Assembly: GCA_964386005.1 (NCBI GenBank)
Contig: CAYLSB010000136.1
Coordinates: 1 to 6,268, forward strand
Length of the DNA stretch: 6,268 nucleotides
Direction of reading: 5' to 3'
Origin: FEN-1350 sp964386005
GTDB taxonomy: Bacteria > Planctomycetota > Phycisphaerae > Sedimentisphaerales > Anaerohalosphaeraceae
Both the position numbers and the translations under genes were made by a program. Shown here in pieces: positions 1 to 6,172 of this stretch. The stretch's first letter is position 1; every line of letters starts with the position of its first letter. The notes beneath the pieces are model-generated. The model ran no database searches. It was not told the DNA's origin and was given only the letters and a program-made list of their open reading frames with translations.

Positions 1-402
1 AACGATTATGATAACCAATTGTTATTATTCAACTTATAACCGGACTGTAGTGATCCGCTATCCATTTTTCAATTTTCAATGGACACTTTTTCGTCCGTCC
101 AATTTCTACATGGTCTATATTGTACACCGTTTGCCCCGACTTCAACAACCAATTATCATTTTTCTATGCAAAACGTAAAGCCAGCATTAACAACGACTTA
201 TTCAAATAGAGAAATGAAAAAGCAGATTGACAATGGCAGGAAATGATCGTTTGTGCAACGGCATTTTACCTAAAGCGGGACAGGCAAACAGGTATCGAAC
301 TCTTTGAATCAGTTGAGGGCTTGCTCACATTTTGCACGATTGAAAGCCCCCCTCCATCGCGATTGTCCCTGGTATGCCTCCTCTTTGCCCGCGGGCGAAA
401 AA
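1..402. other. Intergenic region without a recognisable gene
   Basis: I see no supportable gene here. The first 240 bases are AT-rich and carry stops in all frames. The only longer open frame (from 243, plus) overlaps the 3' end of the hydrolase gene on the other strand and its translation resembles no protein family. Two short similar stretches, around 14-26 and 148-160 (both starting AACCAATT), look like chance in AT-rich DNA. A 10-bp GC palindrome at 388-397 lies just past the hydrolase stop but has no T-tract on the correct side. Confidence 0.6.
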
Positions 403-2340
403 TTAATCGTTTGAATCCTTGCCGGTTTCAGAATCGGATTTGCCCGTATCCTGTCGAGTGGATTTTTCTTCAAACGCTTTCGTAAGCGCATCGGCGCCGC
501 CTACGATGGGCAGCGTGATGCGGGTCGCATCCAACTGAATCGTCAGCGTGGTTCCCGGGTCCGGCCGAAGGGTATAATCGCGATCGCTGGAAAAAATCAT
601 CAGGCCGATCTGCTGGCCGACGGGGATGATCTGGTCATCGGGTTGAAGATCGAATTCCATCTTGTAGAACTTTCCGGGAACGAGCGGCCGGCTCGTATGA
701 ATCGATCGCCTGTTCTGCGGGTCCGCCCATCCTCGCGTAATGATGTTATCCGTGATCTTCACATTGCTTCCTTGTTCCCAGGGAAGCGAGACCAGCCAGA
801 CCGACAGATTAACCGCGGGCTTGTTGCTCGACAGCTTTATCGAAATGCGGGCGGTTCCTGAAAGGTGCACGGGGTGTTTCAATTCCGGAGTCACATACAT
901 CAGGCGATGCCGGGTCCATTCGGCCTGCGCCAGAACATCGCCGCTGAACGAAAAATTATCAACCAGCGTCTCCCGGCCTTGCCCTGCGGTTTTATGCGTG
1001 GACAGCGCCCCCCGCTGCGGGGCGCCCCGGGCGAGAAACAATTTCACCGGCTGTGCGTCCGGATTCGGATAATCCTTGTACGAAGTGGGTTTCGAAGGAT
1101 CGTCGTTTTCCCGGACAATCCAGGCACGGTCTTCTTGATCCACCCCATTTTCATCGCCATACAGATAGCGGGTGAACCATCGGTTCATCATTTTCATCGG
1201 AGGCGGGCCGCCGTGTCCGCCCTGGTGGTAGTAAATTTGAATCGGAACATTTTGTTCCTTGAGCGCCTGATAGATCCGAAAACTGTGCTCGGGCATCACG
1301 TTCCAGTCATTGAATCCGTGCGACATCAACACCGCCGCCTTCACGTGATCCAGGTCATGTAAATAATCCCGGTCGGCCCAAAACGGATTATAATCGCCCG
1401 TCACCCGATCGAAGTGTTGAAGCATCCCCTTGTCGCGAACTTCGCAGTCGCAATACTCGCGTCTCGCCTCGTTGCCGCTGTTGACGAAATCGTATAAAAC
1501 GTCGATGTCCTCGCCGATAAATCCGCCGGGTGAACGGATCAACCCGTTTGAGCGGTAGTAGTGATAGTAGGATGTGTTCGGAGCCACAGGAATGATCGCC
1601 TCCAGACCTTCGACCCCGGTTGTCGCTGCGGCCAGCACAAGCGTACCATCGAACGACGTTCCCGTCATACCCACCTTGCCGGTGGACCAGTAGGCCAAAA
1701 CCTCTTCGTTCCCATCGGGCGACGAATACCCCTTGGCGCGTCCGTTGAGCCAGTCGATAACGGCCTTGGGCGCAAGCGACTCATTATCCCCTCCGATTGT
1801 CGGGCATCCCTGCGATAATCCCGTCCCCGGTGACGATGAATGTACAACCGCAAAACCGCGCGGTACCCATTCCTTCACAAATATCTTGGAGATAATCGGC
1901 CGCTCGCCTTTGCGTTTGATGGGCGAGGCCTCCTTGCGCTTGACTGGCCGGGCGCCCAGTTCCTGGCGCGTGTCCCAAAGATAATCGTGTACCGGATGGC
2001 TGGTACCCGCATAGTAGGGACTGGTGGCGTAGATCACCGGGACCTTGAGCCCTTCGGTATCGGTCTGGCGCTGCCTCGTTACATCCACGTGCATACGGTC
2101 CGGTTTTCCATCCCCGTCGGAATCAAACTCGGTTTGCACCCACAGATCGTGGCGGATCCACATGTCCGGATCTTCGAATCGCTTGACGATCTGCGTTTCA
2201 CCGTCCTTGATCACAGGAATGGCCGGCTCCGTATCCTCGGCTCCCTGTTGTCCGCCGGAAATTCCCACGCACGTCAGCACGAAGAAACACGCAATGATCG
2301 AGAATCGTTTTTTTAGCCGTTGATTTGTCAGCAATCTCAT
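403..2340 (-). CDS. Secreted CocE/NonD family (peptidase S15-like, X-Pro dipeptidyl-peptidase) hydrolase
   Basis: A 645-residue serine hydrolase of the alpha/beta-hydrolase fold, Xaa-Pro dipeptidyl-peptidase (S15)/CocE group, predicted to act on peptides or esters outside the cytoplasm. Residues 1-30 form a signal peptide: a KK/R-rich start, then a hydrophobic run, with Cys24 in a poor lipobox. A Ca-loop-like DSDGDGKPD lies at 73-81. The catalytic triad is readable: Ser229 in GTSFDG (227-232), Asp345 in HGFNDWNV (341-348) and His376 in QGGHGG (373-378). The C-terminal part (about 430-610) matches the beta-rich PepX C-terminal domain, followed by a polar, charged tail. ATG 2340 was chosen because AGGAG lies 10 nt upstream and a signal peptide starts there. 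The in-frame ATG at 2415 would add 25 residues that include the ribosome site. A Lys/Arg-rich insert of two similar heptads (about 132-147) is unusual. Exact substrate cannot be told; ester or beta-lactam acyl hydrolases share this fold. Confidence 0.9.
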   Translation of the reverse strand: MRLLTNQRLKKRFSIIACFFVLTCVGISGGQQGAEDTEPAIPVIKDGETQIVKRFEDPDMWIRHDLWVQTEFDSDGDGKPDRMHVDVTRQRQTDTEGLKVPVIYATSPYYAGTSHPVHDYLWDTRQELGARPVKRKEASPIKRKGERPIISKIFVKEWVPRGFAVVHSSSPGTGLSQGCPTIGGDNESLAPKAVIDWLNGRAKGYSSPDGNEEVLAYWSTGKVGMTGTSFDGTLVLAAATTGVEGLEAIIPVAPNTSYYHYYRSNGLIRSPGGFIGEDIDVLYDFVNSGNEARREYCDCEVRDKGMLQHFDRVTGDYNPFWADRDYLHDLDHVKAAVLMSHGFNDWNVMPEHSFRIYQALKEQNVPIQIYYHQGGHGGPPPMKMMNRWFTRYLYGDENGVDQEDRAWIVRENDDPSKPTSYKDYPNPDAQPVKLFLARGAPQRGALSTHKTAGQGRETLVDNFSFSGDVLAQAEWTRHRLMYVTPELKHPVHLSGTARISIKLSSNKPAVNLSVWLVSLPWEQGSNVKITDNIITRGWADPQNRRSIHTSRPLVPGKFYKMEFDLQPDDQIIPVGQQIGLMIFSSDRDYTLRPDPGTTLTIQLDATRITLPIVGGADALTKAFEEKSTRQDTGKSDSETGKDSND

Positions 2341-2348
2341 GTCGTACC

Positions 2349-2355
2349 CTCTCCT
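2349..2355 (-). promoter_or_regulatory. Ribosome binding site deciding the hydrolase start
   Basis: On the minus strand, AGGAGAG ends 8 nt before the ATG at 2340 (the AGGAG core ends 10 nt before it). It supports this start over the upstream in-frame ATG at 2415, which has no comparable purine-rich site. Confidence 0.7.
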
Positions 2356-2467
2356 GTGGGAGGTTTGATCCCGGATCCGGCATCCGAAAAAATCGCAAAT
2401 GCCTTTCCATGGCATGTATTATGGTAGCATTGAATCCCTGAAATATCAAGAACGTACAATCAAGTTT

Positions 2468-2490
2468 CCGAAAATGGAAAACCATTTCGG
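2468..2490. other. Stem-loop between the DUF1080 and hydrolase genes
   Basis: Plus-strand arms CCGAAAATGG (2468-2477) and CCATTTCGG (2482-2490) pair with one bulged A around an AAAA loop. An 11-nt palindrome (GATCA-A-TGATC, 2491-2501) follows directly. It lies between two same-direction minus-strand genes. Read on the minus strand it is not followed by a T-tract, so it is not a standard intrinsic terminator. A Rho-assisted terminator, processing site or protein-binding site are alternatives. The rest of the 279-bp gap (2341-2619) has no gene and no convincing promoter; a TATCAA/ATTATG pair at 2418-2449 (TTGATA/CATAAT on the minus strand) has a 20-nt spacer, which is too long. Confidence 0.45.
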
Positions 2491-2619
2491 GATCAATGAT
2501 CGGTGGCTGTGCGGTTTTTCAACGGCCCCACTGTCCCTGATTTTCTGATTTGAGGCGGCGAAAATTTCTCCGGCGAGACGAGCGACCCGCTTGTTGCCCC
2601 ATCGGTTACCGTGGCCGGA

Positions 2620-3219
2620 TCAGTCCAATACGGAGATATAGATATTTCGAAAACGGTATTGTCCGCCGCCGGGGACTTCGGCCTGTAGGGCGATGAAACC
2701 TTTTTGCGGCTCGCCGAGACCGTCGGCCTGCCAGGCGGGTTGTCCGTTGATCTCCAGCGTGGCCTTGGTGCCGAGCACGGTGAGCTTGAAATGATTCCAC
2801 TGGCCGACTTTGTAGAGGCCCTTGCTCTTGGCACCCGGCAGGTCGCCCACATTCCCCTCATCATCCTGGCGGAGATTGACCTGATATCGAGCCGGCCACG
2901 GCCGATCGGCGGGAACCGAATCGTATCGGAAATAGACGCCGCTGTCCCATTGCTTGTCGCGAAGGGCCAGGGATTCGAATTCCAGGACGAAATTGCCGTA
3001 TTGCTTCTGGGTCTGCACCAGGCCATTGCCATCCTGGATCAGAATCGTGCCCTGATCGACCACGGCCTTGCATTTGATGACATCCCAGCCGTTGAGGGTT
3101 TTGCCGTCGAACAGGACGATACGGTTGCCAACGGCGGATTTCTGTGAATCGGAGACTGTACAGGATGTCGTTGCGAATATCAAAGCGATCATGACGCAGA
3201 GCCGAATGGATGTCTTCAT
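2620..3219 (-). CDS. DUF1080 (3-keto-disaccharide hydrolase-type) lipoprotein
   Basis: A 199-residue single-domain DUF1080 protein with a concanavalin-like beta-sandwich. The family is expanded in Planctomycetota and Bacteroidota. Members studied biochemically cleave 3-keto-glucosides and related sugar derivatives, so the name 3-keto-disaccharide hydrolase is often used. Signature segments in order are LFDGKTLNGW (36-45), YGNFVLEFE (74-82), WDSGVYFR (91-98), YQVNL (112-116), GQWNHFKLTVLG (139-150), EINGQ (156-160), GFIALQ (174-179) and RFRNIYI (189-195). Residues 1-20 are a signal peptide ending in a relaxed lipobox TTSC (Cys20), so it is probably an envelope lipoprotein. AGGGGA lies 5-6 nt before the ATG and a promoter with 17-nt spacing lies about 70 nt upstream. 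The same-strand hydrolase is 279 bp downstream, too far to assume one operon. Substrate and catalytic activity are inferred from family only; some members may be carbohydrate-binding. Confidence 0.88.
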   Translation of the reverse strand: MKTSIRLCVMIALIFATTSCTVSDSQKSAVGNRIVLFDGKTLNGWDVIKCKAVVDQGTILIQDGNGLVQTQKQYGNFVLEFESLALRDKQWDSGVYFRYDSVPADRPWPARYQVNLRQDDEGNVGDLPGAKSKGLYKVGQWNHFKLTVLGTKATLEINGQPAWQADGLGEPQKGFIALQAEVPGGGQYRFRNIYISVLD

Positions 3220-3291
3220 AGTATTCCCCTGTGTAATCCGTTTTCCGTCGTTCGATTTCGTTGCCGTCGCCCGTTGCGATTGGCGGACAAA

Positions 3292-3320
3292 AGAATACCG
3301 GCCGTACGGTTAAACGTCAA
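3292..3320 (-). promoter_or_regulatory. Sigma70-type promoter for the DUF1080 gene
   Basis: Read on the minus strand: TTGACG (3320-3315), a 17-nt spacer, then TATTCT (3297-3292). This matches the TTGACA/TATAAT consensus at 5/6 and 4/6. The predicted start is near 3285, giving a leader of about 65 nt. The spacer contains the palindrome CCGTACGG (3302-3309), and the -35 hexamer is one arm of an inverted repeat with TTGACG at 3328-3333. Confidence 0.55.
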
Positions 3321-3324
3321 TCCA

Positions 3325-3352
3325 ATTTTGACGGCCGTATTTTGACGGCCAT
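3325..3352. repeat. Two tandem 14-bp repeats in the divergent DUF1080/bfr control region
   Basis: ATTTTGACGGCCGT (3325-3338) is followed directly by ATTTTGACGGCCAT (3339-3352), differing at one base. The copies sit just upstream of the DUF1080 -35 element and 33 bp upstream of the putative bfr -35. A period of 14 is not a helical turn, so the two copies would face different sides of the DNA. A regulator binding site is a reasonable guess. Confidence 0.6.
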
Positions 3353-3365
3353 GACATGCGGGACG

Positions 3366-3378
3366 AATGAATTTCATT
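3366..3378. promoter_or_regulatory. 6-1-6 palindrome upstream of bfr promoter, possible operator
   Basis: AATGAA-T-TTCATT is a perfect palindrome with a single central base, ending 6 nt before the putative bfr -35 element. Its AT-rich inverted layout recalls operators of the Fur/PerR type, which often control ferritin-family genes. The arms are shorter (6 rather than 7) and the sequence is not a consensus Fur or PerR box. The assignment is inference. Confidence 0.3.
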
Positions 3379-3384
3379 GGCATG

Positions 3385-3413
3385 TTGCATGATCGAACCC
3401 GGCTGGATATACT
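3385..3413 (+). promoter_or_regulatory. Putative sigma70-type promoter of bfr
   Basis: TTGCAT (3385-3390), a 17-nt spacer and TATACT (3408-3413). The -10 matches the consensus at 5/6; the -35 is weak at 3/6, which would suit a regulated promoter. Predicted start is around 3420, leaving a leader of about 43 nt before the GTG start. This placement also puts the in-frame ATG at 3367 outside the transcript. Confidence 0.5.
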
Positions 3414-3450
3414 ATGGGCCAATGTTGGTTATCGTAAACAAACAATTGGA

Positions 3451-3457
3451 AAGGAGA
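3451..3457 (+). promoter_or_regulatory. Ribosome binding site deciding the bfr start
   Basis: AAGGAGA ends 5 nt before GTG 3463. It fixes the start at GTG rather than the in-frame ATG at 3367, which lacks such a site. Confidence 0.8.
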
Positions 3458-3462
3458 AGACC

Positions 3463-3930
3463 GTGAAAGGCAATGACAAAATCATTCAGAAGCTCAATGA
3501 ACTGCTGGCGGATGAATTGACGGCCATCAACCAGTACATGGTCCATTCGGAGATGTGCGACAACTGGGGGTATCAGCGGCTTCACAAGGCAATCGAGAAA
3601 CGGGCGATCGATGAGATGAAACATGCCGAAAAGCTGATCGGTAGGATCCTGTTTCTGGAAGGACGGCCGGTTGTAAGCAACCTGAACAAGATCGATATCG
3701 GCGCCGAGGTTCAGAACCAGCACAAAAACGATTGGTCCGCCGAAGAGGGAGCCATCAAATCGTATAACGACGGGATTCGTCTGGCCGCGGATCTGGGCGA
3801 CCACGGTACGCGGGAACTCATGGTCTCCATCCTGAAGGATGAAGAGGTCCATATCGACTGGATCGAGGTGCAACTGGACCAGATCAAGCAGATGGGAATC
3901 CAAAATTATCTCGTCGAGCAGATGGAGTAG
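3463..3930 (+). CDS. bfr: Bacterioferritin
   Basis: A complete 155-residue bacterioferritin, the usual family length. It forms a 24-subunit cytoplasmic shell that oxidises Fe(II) at a di-iron centre and stores the mineral, limiting iron-driven oxidative damage. All ferroxidase ligands are present at the positions known for E. coli Bfr: Glu18, Glu51, His54, Glu94, Glu127 and His130. The haem-ligating Met52 is also present, so haem binding between subunit pairs is expected, separating it from plain ferritin (Ftn) and Dps. Segments ELTAINQY (18-25), DEMKHAE (50-56), RILFLEG (61-67), LKDEEVHIDW (124-133) and QNYL (147-150) are typical. The GTG start fits the canonical MKG start and the ribosome site. 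It is divergent from the DUF1080 gene with its own promoter and is followed by a terminator 80 nt downstream, so it is likely monocistronic. No bacterioferritin-associated ferredoxin gene is in the window. Confidence 0.96.
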   Translation: MKGNDKIIQKLNELLADELTAINQYMVHSEMCDNWGYQRLHKAIEKRAIDEMKHAEKLIGRILFLEGRPVVSNLNKIDIGAEVQNQHKNDWSAEEGAIKSYNDGIRLAADLGDHGTRELMVSILKDEEVHIDWIEVQLDQIKQMGIQNYLVEQME

Positions 3931-4009
3931 CGGGCAGACCAAAAGCGGAATGCCTTCAAGAATCACGCGCCGTGGATTTCAGGCGTGAAAGTGAATCGTC
4001 ATGACAGGG

Positions 4010-4055
4010 ACCGTGTAAATTGTATTTTACGGGTACAGTTTACACGGTATTTTTC
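4010..4055 (+). terminator. Intrinsic terminator downstream of bfr
   Basis: ACCGTGTAAATTGTA (4010-4024) pairs with TACAGTTTACACGGT (4034-4048). This gives a 15-bp stem with one T-G wobble and a 9-nt loop, followed by ATTTTTCTT. The orientation fits transcription from bfr, 80 nt after its stop. On the other strand the stem is not followed by Ts, so it would not serve the converging DUF2314 gene in the same way. Confidence 0.75.
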
Positions 4056-4139
4056 TTGGTTTTCAAAAAGGGGAAACATCATGTCCGGGGGTATTTTGAT
4101 TCGTATTCACTTCTGATTGTCGCGAGAGGCAATGGAGGA

Positions 4140-4682
4140 TCATTCGAATCGAAAGGGATAATGACTATCATGCTCAATTCGTTCTTTTTCCGACATGCGT
4201 TGACGGATTAACTTTACGGTGAATGCTCCCTGAGCTACTCCATCTTCTTCATATATCCAGTCTGATACTTGCGACAATGAGAATTGAACTTGATCGCCTT
4301 TTGAAAGAGTGGGGATATCTTCGGGAATGCTTTCTAATGTCCCTGTAATTGTTGTGCCATCATATTCGATATTCGAAACCCACATATGCTCAAATCGACC
4401 TTGTTTGTCAGGAACGGCAAAAGACGCTTTAACCATCGCATCTGTATAGATTGGAATTATTCGTCGATAATCTTCCGATAACACTGTCCAAAATTGATTA
4501 AAAGAATCTCTTGCTTGTTGCATAGCGACTATCATTTCAGGATCTTCTGTCTCACCACGAAATATGATTTCGTTATGACCAAGAGAGCGTGAATTCAGTT
4601 GAATTTTCTTTGATGCCCATCTGACACCAAGAATCAACAGGAATAATCCGGCAACAATGAAAAATGATTTTACTATTTTCAT
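4140..4682 (-). CDS. Membrane-anchored DUF2314 (YegJ-like) protein
   Basis: A 180-residue protein with one N-terminal hydrophobic segment (about 6-20), then a charged KK region. This suggests either an uncleaved anchor or a signal sequence with the domain outside the cytoplasm. The DUF2314 domain covers about 48-160. Typical features are FNQFW (61-65), KASF (85-88), the EHMWVSNIEYDG stretch (98-109), GTLESIP (114-120), KGDQVQF (128-134) and SDWIYEEDG (140-148). Molecular function of the family is unknown; it is often found in small uncharacterised or toxin-immunity-like settings. The gene is about 40% GC, clearly lower than msrB, the hydrolase and the transposase nearby, which suggests a different origin. 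No clear Shine-Dalgarno sequence precedes the ATG, although this start gives a sensible N-terminus. It converges on bfr and is divergent from msrB. Confidence 0.78.
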   Translation of the reverse strand: MKIVKSFFIVAGLFLLILGVRWASKKIQLNSRSLGHNEIIFRGETEDPEMIVAMQQARDSFNQFWTVLSEDYRRIIPIYTDAMVKASFAVPDKQGRFEHMWVSNIEYDGTTITGTLESIPEDIPTLSKGDQVQFSLSQVSDWIYEEDGVAQGAFTVKLIRQRMSEKERIEHDSHYPFRFE

Positions 4683-4703
4683 AACGATAAACTGTTCTGA
4701 TTA

Positions 4704-4805
4704 CTATTTTTTGTTATGAACATCAGGATAAACTTTATTTAGTAATATATCAACACCAGAAATATTGTCATTCCAAAAATACGGGCATTCACTCTGACAA
4801 AGATT
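4704..4805 (-). pseudogene. Possible C-terminal remnant of an unknown gene upstream of DUF2314
   Basis: Between the DUF2314 start and msrB, an open frame of 33 codons without a start codon ends in TAG, 21 nt upstream of the DUF2314 ATG. Its translation ends GVDILLNKVYPDVHNKK and includes CPYFWND, a plausible protein tail rather than low-complexity noise. It is interrupted upstream by an in-frame TAA. I do not recognise a family. The stretch is short and AT-rich, so chance is quite possible. Confidence 0.15.
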
Positions 4806-4866
4806 TTAATGAACGGATTAGTATATCAGGCGTAAAAAAGGTGGTTCGACAATGAGGTGATATGAA

Positions 4867-5448
4867 ATGCGATCGCTATTAACCTTAATTCCTTTGATGT
4901 CAATCGTTTATACATGCGGTTGCGATAAGCTGGGAATCGAAATTGCTATTCCTCCCCCTCCTCGGAGTGGGAGTCAACAGACGGCCAAGTCAGCCGATCC
5001 CAATACTGTTGTAGCACAAGTACCGCAAGGACAAAGGCAGAAAGCCATGGATGATAAGGTAATCAAATCGGACGCTGAATGGCGCCGCCAATTGGATCCG
5101 ATGCAATATGACGTGCTTCGCAAGGCGGCGACCGAGCGGGCATTTACCGGCAAGTACTGGAATCATCACGAGACCGGAACCTACCTGTGTGCCGGATGCG
5201 GTGCGGTGTTGTTTGAATCCGCGACCAAGTTCGATTCCGGCTGCGGGTGGCCGAGTTTTTATCAGGCGGCCGAAAATAAGCGAATCGTCGAACGCGTCGA
5301 TCGCAGTCACGGGATGGTTCGCACGGAAGTCGTCTGTGCGCGATGTAACGGCCATCTGGGGCATGTGTTCAACGATGGACCCGCTCCGACGGGCTTGCGT
5401 TACTGTATCAATTCAGCTTCCCTGAAATTTGAGCCAGCGAAAAAATGA
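4867..5448 (+). CDS. msrB: Exported peptide-methionine (R)-S-oxide reductase MsrB
   Basis: A 193-residue methionine sulfoxide reductase B, reducing the R-epimer of oxidised methionine in proteins. The SelR/MsrB domain spans about 68-190. Zinc ligands are Cys108/Cys111 (CAGC) and Cys157/Cys160 (CARC). The catalytic Cys180 lies in RYCINSAS (178-185), and GCGWPSF (125-131) carries Cys126. HLGHVFNDGP (163-172) is also typical. All key residues are present, so it should be active. Unlike cytosolic MsrB of about 130-145 residues, it has a 60-residue extension: a short signal-like segment ending TCGC (Cys19, relaxed lipobox), then a Pro/Gln-rich linker. This suggests a membrane-anchored lipoprotein working in the periplasm. 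GAGGTGA lies 6 nt before the chosen ATG. An internal ATG at 5047 (Met61) would give a cytosolic-length protein but has a poor ribosome site. No MsrA is present in the window. The gene stands alone, with a transposase unit 24 bp downstream. Confidence 0.93.
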   Translation: MRSLLTLIPLMSIVYTCGCDKLGIEIAIPPPPRSGSQQTAKSADPNTVVAQVPQGQRQKAMDDKVIKSDAEWRRQLDPMQYDVLRKAATERAFTGKYWNHHETGTYLCAGCGAVLFESATKFDSGCGWPSFYQAAENKRIVERVDRSHGMVRTEVVCARCNGHLGHVFNDGPAPTGLRYCINSASLKFEPAKK

Positions 5449-5472
5449 TATTGATTTGCCGTGACTGAAGAT

Positions 5473-5489
5473 GTGTCAGGAACCTTTTT
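5473..5489 (+). repeat. Left copy of the inverted repeat flanking the transposase
   Basis: GTGTCAGGAACCTTTTT. The exact reverse complement is at 6204-6220. The transposase stop codon (TGA, read on the minus strand at 5478-5476) lies inside this copy. Confidence 0.85.
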
Positions 5490-6165
5490 CGGCGGCGGTT
5501 TGCTTTTTCGGTCGTCCGCGGGGTCGCAGGGTCAGGTCCAGTTCGAGTCGTTCGGCCGTATCCCGAACCCAGTCGTCATGGCCCAGCGGGCAGCCCCGCC
5601 GGATGCAGTTTTCCAGCTTCCGCAAATCCGGCTCGTTCGGCAGGATATCCGCCAGCTTGATCCAGTTGTCCGGCAGTACCACGGGACCATTGACGATCCG
5701 CAGCGGCTCTTTGGCGACCCCCCGGCGAATCGCCAGACTGCTCCACGGCCAATCGACGCTCCGCCGGACGATCCCGGCGCGGAGGGGATTTTGCTCGATA
5801 TAGCGAAGGACCGTCAGATAGTGAGAGCCGGACTGGACGGGAAAGCTCTTGAAGCGTCCCTGATACACGTGCCCCATCCCGGCCGTGCGGTGGGCGGCGT
5901 GCCACCGCTGCGTATGCGTCAGCGTCACCCAGTGCACAAACGCCGAAACCTCGTCGTCGCCCCGCGGCCACAGGAGCAGGTGCCAGTGATTGCTCATCAG
6001 GCAGTAGCCCGTCAGGCGAATGGAAAATCGCTCGATGCCCTCGGCCAAAATCCGCTCGAAGGCCGCGAAGTCCTCTTCGCTGCGGAAAAACCGCAGCCGG
6101 CCGTTGGATCGGTTCAGGACATGATAGACAACACCGCCGATACATTTGCGTTTGGCTCTGGGCAT
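5476..6165 (-). CDS. REP-associated tyrosine transposase (RAYT; Y1/IS200-like TnpA)
   Basis: A 229-residue HUH single-strand DNA transposase of the RAYT group. These nick and rejoin DNA hairpins by a phosphotyrosine link. Visible features are an N-terminal VVYHVLNRSNG strand region (12-22), the metal-binding HUH motif His60-Trp-His62 in MSNHWHLLLWP (57-67), GHVYQGRFKS (98-107) and the probable catalytic Tyr122 in RYIEQNPLRAGIV (121-133). WPWSSL (139-144) and the RRGCPLGHDDWVRDTAERL region (189-207) are typical of the RAYT subgroup. The C-terminus ends in RPRGRPKK (214-221), which looks like an AT-hook. All catalytic residues appear intact. ATG 6165 gives the usual MPRAKRK start; an upstream in-frame TTG at 6204 would lie in the repeat and upstream of the -35 element. 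AGGAG lies only 2 nt before the ATG, tighter than usual. It is convergent with msrB. Confidence 0.93.
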   Translation of the reverse strand: MPRAKRKCIGGVVYHVLNRSNGRLRFFRSEEDFAAFERILAEGIERFSIRLTGYCLMSNHWHLLLWPRGDDEVSAFVHWVTLTHTQRWHAAHRTAGMGHVYQGRFKSFPVQSGSHYLTVLRYIEQNPLRAGIVRRSVDWPWSSLAIRRGVAKEPLRIVNGPVVLPDNWIKLADILPNEPDLRKLENCIRRGCPLGHDDWVRDTAERLELDLTLRPRGRPKKQTAAEKGS

Positions 6166-6172
6166 GGCTCCT

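Noticed and set aside
1..240. Possible CRISPR or repeat array suggested by recurring AACCAATT words
   Set aside because: There are only two short imperfect matches with no regular spacing or spacer pattern.
388..397. GCCCGCGGGC palindrome just downstream of the hydrolase as a terminator
   Set aside because: It leaves almost no loop and the T-rich stretch lies on the wrong side for minus-strand transcription.
2493..3032. A 179-codon minus-strand frame overlapping DUF1080 in another frame
   Set aside because: The composition is Ser/Arg/Pro-rich as expected for an out-of-frame read, and it competes with a clear DUF1080 sequence.
3412..3966. A 184-codon minus-strand open frame opposite bfr
   Set aside because: It is a shadow of bfr; the plus-strand frame encodes a bacterioferritin with every metal ligand.
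3963..3988. TCACGC...GCGTGA inverted repeat after bfr
   Set aside because: It has a 6-bp stem with a 14-nt loop and no T-tract; the 4010-4055 hairpin is a far better terminator.
4081..4116. Tiny plus-strand open frame (11 codons) behind a GGGGAAA sequence
   Set aside because: It is too short, without similarity that I can recognise, and lies beyond the bfr terminator with no promoter.
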